From NCBI GenBank assembly GCA_045612885.1, contig JAZKZZ010000011.1:1-15356 (forward strand): a DNA stretch of 15,356 bases. The letters run 5' to 3'. The notes below the pieces were generated by a model, which was given only the letters and a program-made list of their open reading frames with translations, searched no databases and was not told the origin of the DNA. The DNA comes from RGIG6178 sp045612885. GTDB taxonomy: Bacteria > Bacillota_I > Bacilli_A > RFN20 > DUOF01. Positions within the stretch are counted from its first letter, which is position 1. Each line of letters opens with the position of its first letter. The position numbers were made by a program, and so were the translations under genes. Of this stretch, positions 1 to 8,800 are shown in pieces.

Positions 1-2
1 GG

Positions 3-446
3 CTAGAGATTCCAGGAAATGTTGGAACAATTTTAAGAACTTGTGATGGTAGTAAAATTGATGGAGTGTTTATTTGTAATCGTAGGGCTAGAATTACTCA
101 TCCTAAAATTGTAAAAGGAAGTATGGGGGCAGCATTTACTATTCCAATTGTAGAATTCTCAAGTGTTGAAGAGTGTAAATTGTGGTTAAAGAAGAAAAAT
201 TTTGATATATATCTAACAGATACTAGAGCCGAGAAACATTATTTTGAATATGACTATAAAGGAAGAGTTGCTATAATTGTTGGAAGCGAAAGATATGGAA
301 TAACTAAGCCATGGTATGAAGGAGAGTATAATATGATTTCTATTCCAATGCTAGGACAATGTGATTCTCTTAATGTTGCTATTGCTACTACTATTGTAGC
401 TTATGAAGCTAGTATGAAACAAAATGGATTTATAAAGAAAAGATAG
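3..446 (+). CDS. TrmH/SpoU-family RNA 2'-O-methyltransferase (5'-truncated)
   Basis: This is the C-terminal ~147 residues of a SPOUT-class methyltransferase, which transfers a methyl group from S-adenosylmethionine to a ribose 2'-OH of rRNA or tRNA. The reading frame is open from base 3, so the gene continues left of the window. All three family motifs are visible: PGNVGTILRT (residues 4-13 of the fragment, with the Asn and Arg of motif 1), VGSERYGI (motif 2), and IPMLGQ followed by DSLNVAIAT (motif 3). The last two form the trefoil-knot cofactor pocket. An in-frame GTG at 66 lies inside the fold, after motif 1, so it is not the real start. The missing N-terminus would hold any substrate-binding domain, so the target nucleotide cannot be named. 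The gene ends 16 bases before dnaE and may share its transcript. Family assignment is firm; specificity is unknown. Confidence 0.9.
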   Translation, partial: LEIPGNVGTILRTCDGSKIDGVFICNRRARITHPKIVKGSMGAAFTIPIVEFSSVEECKLWLKKKNFDIYLTDTRAEKHYFEYDYKGRVAIIVGSERYGITKPWYEGEYNMISIPMLGQCDSLNVAIATTIVAYEASMKQNGFIKKR

Positions 447-462
447 AAAAGGAGGGTATTAG

Positions 463-3400
463 ATGAAAACTGAGTTGTGTATAAAAAGTGGATATAGTTT
501 TTTATCTAGTACCTTAAAGATAGATACTTTAATTTCATATGCACTAGATAATAAGTATACTTGTTTGGGATTAGTAGATCATAACGTTATGTATGGAGTT
601 AAAGAGTTTTATGATAAATGTATAAGTAATGATATAAAACCAATCATTGGATTAGAATTAGATGTAGAAGATTTTATAATTTGTTTACTTGCTAAAAATG
701 AAGAAGGATATAAGAATCTTGTTAAGCTATCTAGTTATAAAAATAAGTCTAATGATACTTATCTTACTATTGAGGATTTAATATCTTATAAGAGTGGATT
801 GATTGGTATTGTTCCATCATTTAGAGGATTAAAAGATATTAATAAGGAAAAAATATTTCCTCTTTTGAATAGATTAAAAGATATTTATAACGAAGATTTT
901 TATATTGGTAAAGAGTTTTATAATCATAAAGAATGTGAAAAACATAATTTATATATTGATACTTTAGAGTTTAACTCTGTTTGTTTTAATAATATTGTAA
1001 GTAAAACTGATGATGATTTAGAACATATAGAGTTACTACATGCTATTGAAGAAAATAAAGTTATTGGATATGCAAGAAAGAAAGATGGTTTTTTATATGC
1101 TTCTTTTGAAAGTGAAACTCAATTTAATGACATAGAGTTAGAAAATGTTAAAAATATTAAAAATAAATGTAATTTTAAATTTATAAAAGAAGAATTAAAA
1201 TTAGCTGAATACAAAAATCCTTTAGGAATAGATTCTAAAGATTATTTAAAGAATTTAGTTTACAAAGGTTTAGAAAAAAGAAGCAAAGATTATTTTAAAA
1301 ACGCTATTTATATAGAGAGAATAAATCACGAATTAGAAGTTATTTTTGAAATGGGATTTAGTGATTATTTTTTAGTTGTATATGATTATGTTAAATACGC
1401 TAAAGAGCATGGGATTTTAGTGGGTCCTGGTAGAGGAAGTGCAGCGGGAAGTTTAGTATCTTATTGTTTAGGAATCACTAATGTAAATCCTATTGAGTAT
1501 GACTTATTATTTGAAAGATTTTTAAATAAAGAAAGAAAAACTATGCCAGATATTGATATTGATTTTCAAGATAATAAAAGAGACGAAGTCGTTAATTATT
1601 TAAAAAATAAATATGGATACAATAGAGTAGCTAATATTGTTACTTTTTCAACTCTTTCTAGTAAACAAGCATTAAGAGATTGTGCAAAAGCGTTAGGGTT
1701 AAACAAAAAAGATTTAGAACTAATTTCTAAAAAAGCACATAAGTGTCCATACAATGCTTCATTAAAAGAAATGATGCAAGTGAATGAATTTAGTGAATTT
1801 ATTAATGGTGATGATAAATATTTAGATGTTTATAATATTGCCTTAGCAATCGAAGATTTACCAAGACAAACCTCTATGCATGCAGCTGGTGTAGTATTAT
1901 CTAGTGTGAATTTAGATGAAATAGTTCCTACTTTTTCTAGTAATGATAAAGATTTAATAATTCAATATGATATGAATTATGTAGAGAGTCTAGGATTATT
2001 AAAGATGGATATTTTAGGACTTAGAAATCTAACTATTATTGATGAATGCTTAAAAGAGATTAAGAGAATATATAATCTGAATATAGATTTAAATAAAATC
2101 AATATTGAGGATCCTAAATTATATAAATTGTTACGTGAGGGTAAAACAAGTGGTATATTCCAATTTGAGAGTGAAGGAATGAGAAAAACTCTTATGAGTG
2201 TAAAACCAGATTGTTTTATTGATGTTTGTAATGTTTTATCTTTATATAGACCAGGGCCTAGAGACTTTATAGATGAATTTAGAAAAAGAAAAAGCAAGTT
2301 GAGTAGGGTAACTTATGTTGATGATTCACTAAAAGATATTCTCCACTCTACTTATGGAATAATTGTATATCAAGAGCAAATAATTCAAGTGGCTCAAAAA
2401 TTTGCAGGATTTTCACTTGCTAAAGCTGATATCTTAAGAAGAGCTATGTCAAAAAAAGAAAAAGAAAAAATGGTTGCTATTGAAGAAGAATTTATAGCAA
2501 GTAGTATAAACAATGGTAAAGATGCAAGTAAGGCTAAAGAAGTGTTTGAACTTATTCTTAAATTTGCAAGTTATGGATTTAATAAAGCACATAGTGTTTC
2601 TTACTCTATCATTAGTTTGTACATGACATATTTAAAAGTTTATTATCCAACTGTATTCTTTGCTTGTGCTATGGAAATGTTTGCATTCTCCGAGAAATTT
2701 AATGATTATGTAAAGGAAAGTAAACAAATAGGAATTAAATTATTACCTCCAAGCGTTAATCATAGTGAACTAGAATTTAAAAGTATTGAAGATAACAAAA
2801 TTTTATATGGACTTGCTCATATTAAAGGATTAAATACACTTACAAGTAAACAGATAATTCAAGAAGCCAGTACAAGACAATTTAGTGATTATAGCGATTT
2901 TATCTTTAGAATGAGTAAATATAAAGTAAGTGAAGCTCAGTTTATTTCTCTTATTGATTCTGGTAGTTTAGATGAATTTGGATTAAATAGAGCCACATGT
3001 AAACATAATTTAGATAGATTATTAAAATATGCAGATATGTTTGGATATTTAAAAGATGATCAATTAACATTCGATTTTGATGTTATGGATAAACCAACTA
3101 TAGAGATAGTAGAAGAATCGAGTGATAAGTTAGAGTTAGAAAAAGAGGTTTTAGGATATTATGTTAGTGAATTTCCACTTGAAAAAGTAAGAAATGAATT
3201 ACGAAAACATAATATTATAGGATTAGATGAAATCATGAGATTTAACGAAAGAAACATTAATTTTATAGGAATGTTAAAAACTAATAAACTTATAAAGACA
3301 AAAAAGGGAGAACTAATGGATATAGCTACATTTGTAGATGAATATTCATCAGTTAGTGTGGTAATCTTTCCAAGTTTATATAAAGAAACTAGTAAGATAT

Positions 3401-3504
3401 TAACCACAGGAAAATATTATAAAATCAATGGTAAAGTTGAAATTAAAGAAACAATATCACTTATTGCAAATGAAATAAGTGAATATAAAGTAAAGGAGAA
3501 TTAG
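463..3504 (+). CDS. dnaE: DNA polymerase III alpha subunit, DnaE type
   Basis: This is a C-family replicative DNA polymerase of 1013 residues, shorter than the ~1115 of Bacillus DnaE. It starts at ATG 463 behind GGAGGG (451-456). Residues 1-~190 form a PHP domain whose first metal motif is degraded: the usual LHxHSxYS reads LCIKSGYS, so both histidines are gone and PHP catalysis is unlikely. The polymerase core shows PGRGSAAGS (322-330), PDIDIDF (362-368) with catalytic Asp363 and Asp365, and the third Asp516 in KMDILGL. It also has YQEQ (636-639) and FNKAHS (706-711). A helix-hairpin-helix region (~800-850) and an OB fold (~928-1000) follow, and little remains beyond the OB fold. In Bacilli with PolC, DnaE extends RNA primers; whether it is the sole replicase here cannot be seen. 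The stop is one base from polA, so the two are co-transcribed. Confidence 0.97.
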   Translation: MKTELCIKSGYSFLSSTLKIDTLISYALDNKYTCLGLVDHNVMYGVKEFYDKCISNDIKPIIGLELDVEDFIICLLAKNEEGYKNLVKLSSYKNKSNDTYLTIEDLISYKSGLIGIVPSFRGLKDINKEKIFPLLNRLKDIYNEDFYIGKEFYNHKECEKHNLYIDTLEFNSVCFNNIVSKTDDDLEHIELLHAIEENKVIGYARKKDGFLYASFESETQFNDIELENVKNIKNKCNFKFIKEELKLAEYKNPLGIDSKDYLKNLVYKGLEKRSKDYFKNAIYIERINHELEVIFEMGFSDYFLVVYDYVKYAKEHGILVGPGRGSAAGSLVSYCLGITNVNPIEYDLLFERFLNKERKTMPDIDIDFQDNKRDEVVNYLKNKYGYNRVANIVTFSTLSSKQALRDCAKALGLNKKDLELISKKAHKCPYNASLKEMMQVNEFSEFINGDDKYLDVYNIALAIEDLPRQTSMHAAGVVLSSVNLDEIVPTFSSNDKDLIIQYDMNYVESLGLLKMDILGLRNLTIIDECLKEIKRIYNLNIDLNKINIEDPKLYKLLREGKTSGIFQFESEGMRKTLMSVKPDCFIDVCNVLSLYRPGPRDFIDEFRKRKSKLSRVTYVDDSLKDILHSTYGIIVYQEQIIQVAQKFAGFSLAKADILRRAMSKKEKEKMVAIEEEFIASSINNGKDASKAKEVFELILKFASYGFNKAHSVSYSIISLYMTYLKVYYPTVFFACAMEMFAFSEKFNDYVKESKQIGIKLLPPSVNHSELEFKSIEDNKILYGLAHIKGLNTLTSKQIIQEASTRQFSDYSDFIFRMSKYKVSEAQFISLIDSGSLDEFGLNRATCKHNLDRLLKYADMFGYLKDDQLTFDFDVMDKPTIEIVEESSDKLELEKEVLGYYVSEFPLEKVRNELRKHNIIGLDEIMRFNERNINFIGMLKTNKLIKTKKGELMDIATFVDEYSSVSVVIFPSLYKETSKILTTGKYYKINGKVEIKETISLIANEISEYKVKEN

Positions 3505-3505
3505 A

Positions 3506-6046
3506 GTGAAGAAAGTATTATTAATTGATGGTAACTCATTATTATTTAGAGCTTATTACGCTACTAGTTATACTGGTAATATCATGCACACAAAAGATGG
3601 TGTATTTACTAATGCTATCTTTGCTTTTTCTAATATGATTGATAAAGTTAGAGATATGGTTAATCCTGATTTGGCTTTAGTTGCTTTTGATACTGATAAA
3701 AAAACATTTAGACATAAAGAATATAAAGAGTATAAAAGTGGAAGAAAGCCCGCTCCTGCAGAATTAGTTATGCAATTTCCGCTTGCTAGGGAAATGATTG
3801 AAAAAATGGGAATGAAATGGTATGAGATAGAAGGGTATGAGGCTGATGATATTGTAGGAACATTAGCTAAAGAGGCTAGTAAAAAAGGTTATAAGGTTGA
3901 TGTGTTTTCTTCTGATAGGGACTTACTTCAACTTGTAGATGATAATATTTCCTTAAATGTTCCTAAAAAGGGAATAACAGAAATTGAAATAGTCACTCCT
4001 TTAAATATTGTGGATTTTTATGGAATGAGAGCAGATCAAGTTGTGGACTATAAAGGTCTTAGAGGAGACGATAGCGATAATATTAAAGGTATAGCAGGAG
4101 TTGGTGAAAAGACTGCAATTAAATTACTTCAAGAATATGATCATATCGAAGGAATATATCAAAATATTGAGAATATAAAAGGCAAATTACAAGAAAAGTT
4201 AATCGAAGGGAAAGAAGATGCTTTTACAAGTAAGGAGTTGGCTACTATTTATTGTAGTGTTAATTTAGATTTCTCTATTGATGATTGTATTATTAATAAT
4301 AAAGGACAAGAGTTAGTGGATTTTTATCAAAAATATGAAATGTATTCTTTGATGAAGAAAGTTAATGTGAGTAAAAAAGAAGAATTCACTTATCAAATAG
4401 TAGAAACTCTTGAAAGAGATTTTTTAAATGGAAAAGTTAGTATCTACCCTGATTTTGATGCTAGTAATTACCATTTAGCAAATTTAAAAGGAATGGCTTT
4501 TAGTGATGGAATTAAAAATTATTATTTAACAATCGATAATGTTTTAAAAGAAGATATTATTGATTATTTAAAAAGTGATAATTATAAAGTTATCTATGAT
4601 TTAAAAGCATTAAAAATCGCTTTAATTAAATTAAATATTAGAGATATTAAAGGATTAGATTTTAAAATTGCATGTAATTTAGTAGATTGTAATTTAAAAG
4701 ACTCTATTGATTCAATATTTAATAGTTATGGATATTTATTACCTTCAATTAAAGAAGATAAAATCAATTATTGTGCCTATGTTAGTAATTCAATGAGTAA
4801 GATTTTTCCTACTGTAATTGAAAGAATTAACGAGTATGATCTTAAAGACTTATATTATAGTCTTGAATTGCCTTTAGTTGATGTATTAACTACTATGGAA
4901 GATAATGGTGTAATGATAAGTAGAGAAAAATTAGAAGAGTTAGGTGTTGAGTATAGATTTAAGTTGAACAATCTAGAAGCTGAAATTTTTAATTTAACAA
5001 ACAAAGAATTTAATATAAGTTCACCTAAGCAAGTAGCGGAAGTGTTATTTGATGATTTAGGATTAGCAAGTAATAAAAAGAGAAGTACCTCAAGTGATGA
5101 ATTAGAAAAGATTGTTAATTCCCATCCTGTAGTAGAGCTCATTTTAAGTTATAGAAAATATGCAAAATTACTATCAACTTATATAGAGGGATTAACTAAT
5201 TATATTTATGAGGATGGTTATATACATGCTATCTTTAATCAAACACAGACTCAAACTGGTAGATTATCTTCAAGTGAACCTAATATGCAAAATATTAGTG
5301 TAAGAGATGAAGAAAGTAAATATATAAGAAAGGCTTTTCATTCTAGGTTTGAAAATGGAAGTATTTTATCAATTGATTATTCTCAAGTTGAACTTAGAGT
5401 ACTTGCTGCTCTTTCTAATGATACAAAACTAATTGAGAGTTTTGCTAAGGGAGAAGATATTCATACTTCTACTGCAAGTGCTATATTTGATTTACCAAAA
5501 GAGTTAGTTACAGATGATTTAAGAAGAAAAGCTAAAGCTATTAATTTTGGGATAGTATATGGTATCTCTGATTGGGGACTTTCTGAACAAGTTGGGATTA
5601 CTCCAAAAGAGGCAAAGGTATTTATAGAAAGATATTTTCAAACATATCCTAAAATTAAAGAATATTTAAATGGTGTAGTGGAATCATGTAAAGAAAAAGG
5701 ATATGTTACAACTTTATATAAAAGAAGAAGAGACGTTAAGGAAATAAACTCTACTTCTTATATGGAAAGAGAATTTGGGAAACGTATAGCAATGAACACC
5801 CCAATTCAAGGAACTAGTGCTGATATCATGAAAATAGCTATGATTAAGATTGATGATTATATTAGGACTAATAATTGTAAAAGTAAATTAATAATGCAAA
5901 TTCATGATGAACTTGTATTTGACCTATTAGATGAAGAAAATCATTTAATAGAGGTATTTAAAAATATTATGGAAGAAGCAAGTAATTTAAGTGTGAAGTT
6001 AGTGGCTAGTTATGGGATTGGTGCTGATTGGTATGAAGCAAAGTAG
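3506..6046 (+). CDS. polA: DNA polymerase I
   Basis: This A-family polymerase of 846 residues removes RNA primers and fills gaps in replication and repair. It starts at a GTG one base after the dnaE stop; the ribosome site AAGGAG (3493-3498) lies within the end of dnaE, so translation is probably coupled. Residues 1-~290 are the 5'-nuclease, with LLIDGNSLLFRAYY, EGYEADD, SSDRDLLQL and a helix-three-turn-helix near 195-215. Residues ~300-460 are a proofreading-domain remnant: by alignment with E. coli the exonuclease acids are lost (D355 to Tyr314, E357 to Asp316, D424 to Leu369), so no 3'-5' exonuclease is expected, as in Bacillus PolA. The polymerase domain (~470-846) is intact: TQTQTGRLSSSEPN, motif A DYSQVELR (Asp624), motif B RRKAKAINFG (673-682), and motif C with His800 and Asp801. 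It lies upstream of mutM, as in Bacilli. Confidence 0.97.
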   Translation: MKKVLLIDGNSLLFRAYYATSYTGNIMHTKDGVFTNAIFAFSNMIDKVRDMVNPDLALVAFDTDKKTFRHKEYKEYKSGRKPAPAELVMQFPLAREMIEKMGMKWYEIEGYEADDIVGTLAKEASKKGYKVDVFSSDRDLLQLVDDNISLNVPKKGITEIEIVTPLNIVDFYGMRADQVVDYKGLRGDDSDNIKGIAGVGEKTAIKLLQEYDHIEGIYQNIENIKGKLQEKLIEGKEDAFTSKELATIYCSVNLDFSIDDCIINNKGQELVDFYQKYEMYSLMKKVNVSKKEEFTYQIVETLERDFLNGKVSIYPDFDASNYHLANLKGMAFSDGIKNYYLTIDNVLKEDIIDYLKSDNYKVIYDLKALKIALIKLNIRDIKGLDFKIACNLVDCNLKDSIDSIFNSYGYLLPSIKEDKINYCAYVSNSMSKIFPTVIERINEYDLKDLYYSLELPLVDVLTTMEDNGVMISREKLEELGVEYRFKLNNLEAEIFNLTNKEFNISSPKQVAEVLFDDLGLASNKKRSTSSDELEKIVNSHPVVELILSYRKYAKLLSTYIEGLTNYIYEDGYIHAIFNQTQTQTGRLSSSEPNMQNISVRDEESKYIRKAFHSRFENGSILSIDYSQVELRVLAALSNDTKLIESFAKGEDIHTSTASAIFDLPKELVTDDLRRKAKAINFGIVYGISDWGLSEQVGITPKEAKVFIERYFQTYPKIKEYLNGVVESCKEKGYVTTLYKRRRDVKEINSTSYMEREFGKRIAMNTPIQGTSADIMKIAMIKIDDYIRTNNCKSKLIMQIHDELVFDLLDEENHLIEVFKNIMEEASNLSVKLVASYGIGADWYEAK

Positions 6047-6053
6047 GTGAAAT

Positions 6054-6584
6054 ATGTCTAGGATTTTAATTATTTCTTCAAGTATGAGAAAAGGAAATTC
6101 TGATACCTTAGCAAATGAATTTTTTCTTGGAGCGAGGAAGAGCAATCATGATGTAGAAAAAATAGAGTTAAGAAATAAGAATATTAAATATTGTTTAGGT
6201 TGTAGTGTATGTCAACAAGAAGGAAAATGTGTAATTAATGATGATGTTGAATCAATTATTAATAAAGTAAAAGAATGTGATGTGTTAGTATTAGCAACAC
6301 CAATTTATTTTGGAAACATATCCGGACAATTAAAGGTTTTATTAGATAGAATGTATCCTTTATATCAGAAATTAGATAGCAAGAGAGTGTATGTGATTGC
6401 TAGCTGTTATCAAAATAATAAAAAACATATCGATGAGTCACTTATTTCTTTAGAAAGAATTCTCGAAGATATTTCTGGATTTAAGATTGATAAAATAATA
6501 TATGGAGAAAATTGTGATGAAGCAAATGATATAAGCGAATCACAAAAAAAAGAAGCGTATTTAGTAGGTAAGAGTATAGACTAG
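6054..6584 (+). CDS. NAD(P)H-dependent FMN reductase-family flavoprotein with a four-cysteine motif
   Basis: This 176-residue protein has a flavodoxin-like fold of the FMN_red/flavodoxin_2 type. The N-terminal strand ILIISSS and the following RKGNSDTLA loop form the FMN phosphate site, and ATPIYFGNISGQLK (~residues 80-95) is the second flavin-contact loop. Between them sit Cys47, Cys50, Cys53 and Cys59, spaced CX2CX2CX5C and followed by VINDD. That spacing matches the compact cysteine motif of iron-sulfur flavoproteins, so a [4Fe-4S] cluster is possible. The same motif also occurs in many uncharacterised Firmicute reductases, so cluster binding is inference. It starts at ATG 6054 behind AGGTGA (6045-6050), which overlaps the polA stop. 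It sits between polA and mutM with gaps of 7 and 10 bases, so it shares their transcript. Its physiological substrate cannot be read from the sequence; quinone, nitro-compound or flavin reduction are all possible. Confidence 0.85.
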   Translation: MSRILIISSSMRKGNSDTLANEFFLGARKSNHDVEKIELRNKNIKYCLGCSVCQQEGKCVINDDVESIINKVKECDVLVLATPIYFGNISGQLKVLLDRMYPLYQKLDSKRVYVIASCYQNNKKHIDESLISLERILEDISGFKIDKIIYGENCDEANDISESQKKEAYLVGKSID

Positions 6585-6594
6585 AGGTGAGATA

Positions 6595-7416
6595 ATGCCA
6601 GAATTACCAGAAGTTGAAACAGTAAGAAGAACTCTTGTTTTATGGTGCAAAGGTCAAAGAATAAAAGATGTTAATATTGTTTACAATAAAGTGCTTGATG
6701 GTATAAATTTTGAAGAATTCAAATCTAAAGTAATTAATCAGACAATTAATGATGTTAATAGATTTGGTAAGTATTTATTCTTTATTTTAGATGATTACGT
6801 TATTATTTCGCATCTAAGAATGGAAGGTAAATATTTCTTTATTAAAGATACAGAAGAAACAGAGTATATAAATAAACACAAGATTATAACATTTAATCTA
6901 AATGGAAATAATCTTATATATCATGATGTTAGAAAATTTGGAAAGATGAAATTAGCTAATAAGGATAAATATATGTTAGATAAAAGCATTGTTAAGCTTG
7001 GAAAAGAACCATTTGATTTAACTAGCGAAGAATTATATGATAAACTTTCTAGATTAAATAAATCTATTAAACAAAGTTTACTTGATCAGAGTATAATATC
7101 AGGTTTAGGAAATATTTATGTTGATGAAATATTATTTGATTGTGGTATAATGCCTACTAGAAGCAGTAAAAGTATAAGTCTTAAAGAATGTGAAAAAATT
7201 GTCGATAGTAGTATCAAAATTTTAAATAAGGCTATAGAATTAAAAGGCAGTACTATTGCTTCATATCATTTTAATAATAATGAGTCAGGAAATTTTCAAA
7301 CTATGCATAAAGTTTATGGAAAAAAAGGTAAATGTTGTTGTAAATGTGGTAGAGTAATAGAAAAGATGGTAATAGGAGGAAGGGGAACCTACTATTGCCC
7401 TAATTGTCAAAAATAG
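6595..7416 (+). CDS. mutM: Formamidopyrimidine-DNA glycosylase (MutM/Fpg)
   Basis: This bifunctional glycosylase/AP lyase of 273 residues removes 8-oxoguanine and other oxidised purines from DNA. The start is fixed by AGAGGTGAGA just upstream and by the N-terminus MPELPEVETV, because Pro2 becomes the nucleophile once Met1 is removed and Glu3 is the partner acid. Further catalytic and binding residues are visible: Lys59 in RFGKYLFF, the HLRMEG segment (Met76), Arg113 and Phe115 in the DVRKFGKM loop that fills the lesion void, and Asn173 in SGLGNIYVDE of the helix-two-turn-helix. The C-terminal zinc finger has Cys248/Cys251 and Cys268/Cys271, with Arg263 in its loop. Two extra cysteines (247, 249) flank the first pair. 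Length and all motifs are typical, so the enzyme should be active. It is the last gene of a tight dnaE-polA-flavoprotein-mutM run, before a 58-base gap. Confidence 0.97.
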   Translation: MPELPEVETVRRTLVLWCKGQRIKDVNIVYNKVLDGINFEEFKSKVINQTINDVNRFGKYLFFILDDYVIISHLRMEGKYFFIKDTEETEYINKHKIITFNLNGNNLIYHDVRKFGKMKLANKDKYMLDKSIVKLGKEPFDLTSEELYDKLSRLNKSIKQSLLDQSIISGLGNIYVDEILFDCGIMPTRSSKSISLKECEKIVDSSIKILNKAIELKGSTIASYHFNNNESGNFQTMHKVYGKKGKCCCKCGRVIEKMVIGGRGTYYCPNCQK

Positions 7417-7423
7417 GAATTAT

Positions 7424-7453
7424 TTGTAAAATAATAGTCGTTTATTGTAGAAT
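7424..7453 (+). promoter_or_regulatory. Candidate sigma-A-type promoter for dnaB-dnaI
   Basis: The 58-base gap between mutM and dnaB contains TTGTAA (7424-7429), an 18-base spacer and TAGAAT (7448-7453), which match the -35 and -10 consensus at 4/6 and 5/6. The predicted start near 7460 falls just before the ribosome site GAGGGGGA (7461-7468). In DNA this AT-rich such matches arise by chance, so read-through from mutM is an equally good explanation. Confidence 0.35.
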
Positions 7454-7474
7454 TGTATTTGAGGGGGAGAGTAT

Positions 7475-8800
7475 ATGAATAATTTAGAGATTGTCACTAG
7501 TGATGATTCATATGTAGTGAATTTAGCTTCTATTTTAGGTGGAGCTGATAGAACAGTGTTAGTTATGCTATACCAACCTTTATGTGGATATGGTGCAGTT
7601 TCATTATATTTAAATTTATGGGCGCAAGCAGAACACTATAGAAAAGGTAGTGCTTTTAGTTTTGAAACATTAATTAGATTAATGGGATGTACTTTAGATG
7701 AATTTGAAATGTTTAGAAATAAATTAGAGGGAATCGGTTTGCTTAAAACTTATTTAAATGAAGAATTAAGAGTGTTTAAATTTGAATTATATGCTCCACT
7801 TGCTCCTAGAGAATTCTTTACACATGAATTGTTAGGAACATTATTTAAGCAAATAATGCCTAGAAAATATTATGAGAGAGTTAAATCTTCCTTTGAAATA
7901 GAAAAGAATGATGATGATAATTACAGTGATATAACTCACAAATTTGGTGATGTTTATAATATAGATTTAAATGATGTTAACACTTTAAAAGATATTATGA
8001 ATGGTGGAGAAAATCTTGCTGAGAAGACTAATGGTGAGATTGAGAGTAATTTCTCATTACCTATCTTTTTGGCTGCTTTAAATGAAAAGAAGATCAAAAA
8101 GAGTTTAATTACTACCAATTTTGTAGATTTATTGAAATCCATGGCGAGTTTATATAATTTAGATGAATGTGAATTATGTGAGATAGTTAACACTTCAATA
8201 GAGGGTGTAGGAAATAAAGCTAGTATAAATTTTGATACTTTTAGAAGTAAATGTTATTCATATAAGAAGATTCCAGTGCTTGATAAACAGGATACTAAGC
8301 GTGTTACAGATAAACGATATGGAATGAATAAAAAAGCTGAGATGTTAAAAGAGTTAGATCCGTTTGAATTTTTAAAGATTAAGCAAAATAATCAAGATGC
8401 TTCTTTCCAAGATATTAAATTGATTGAAGATTTGTCTTATGTAAGTAAATTGAATCCTGAGGTTATAAATGTTTTAATTGATTATGTTATGTTAAAGCAA
8501 GATAATAAATTACCATATAACTATGTTATGAAGATTGCTAATTCTCTTGCTAATGCTGGAGTGAAGACTGCAGAAGAAGCAATGGAATATTTCTATAAGA
8601 TTAGAGATAAATATAACACAAGAACGACAGTTTCTAATCAAAATGAAGTAAGTGTTATGGCTAAACCACTTCCTGTTAGTAAACCAGTTATGGTGGAAGA
8701 AAGTTATGAAACTAGCAATATTGATGAAGCTATGGAACTTGAAAGATTAAAAGCAGAAAGAAGAAAGAGGAAGAAACAAAATGCAATTGAGGACAATTAA
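7475..8800 (+). CDS. dnaB: Replication initiation and membrane attachment protein DnaB (Bacilli type)
   Basis: This is the Bacilli DnaB (441 residues), which is not the E. coli DnaB helicase. With DnaD and DnaI it loads the replicative helicase at oriC and at restarting forks. Residues ~1-115 form the winged-helix region (RTVLVMLYQPLCGYGAVSLYL, LMGCTLDEFE), followed by an acidic, less conserved middle. The second DnaB/DnaD homology domain covers ~292-378 (LDPFEFLKIKQ through EEAMEYFYKI). Its family signature YxxxIxxxW appears as Tyr350, Ile354 and Leu358, so the final aromatic is replaced. A low-complexity linker and a basic tail (LKAERRKRKK) end the protein; no membrane segment is seen. The start is ATG 7475 behind GAGGGGGA. 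The 3' end overlaps dnaI by 20 bases in another frame, and that pairing with a DnaI-type loader strongly supports the identification despite low overall conservation. Confidence 0.9.
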   Translation: MNNLEIVTSDDSYVVNLASILGGADRTVLVMLYQPLCGYGAVSLYLNLWAQAEHYRKGSAFSFETLIRLMGCTLDEFEMFRNKLEGIGLLKTYLNEELRVFKFELYAPLAPREFFTHELLGTLFKQIMPRKYYERVKSSFEIEKNDDDNYSDITHKFGDVYNIDLNDVNTLKDIMNGGENLAEKTNGEIESNFSLPIFLAALNEKKIKKSLITTNFVDLLKSMASLYNLDECELCEIVNTSIEGVGNKASINFDTFRSKCYSYKKIPVLDKQDTKRVTDKRYGMNKKAEMLKELDPFEFLKIKQNNQDASFQDIKLIEDLSYVSKLNPEVINVLIDYVMLKQDNKLPYNYVMKIANSLANAGVKTAEEAMEYFYKIRDKYNTRTTVSNQNEVSVMAKPLPVSKPVMVEESYETSNIDEAMELERLKAERRKRKKQNAIEDN

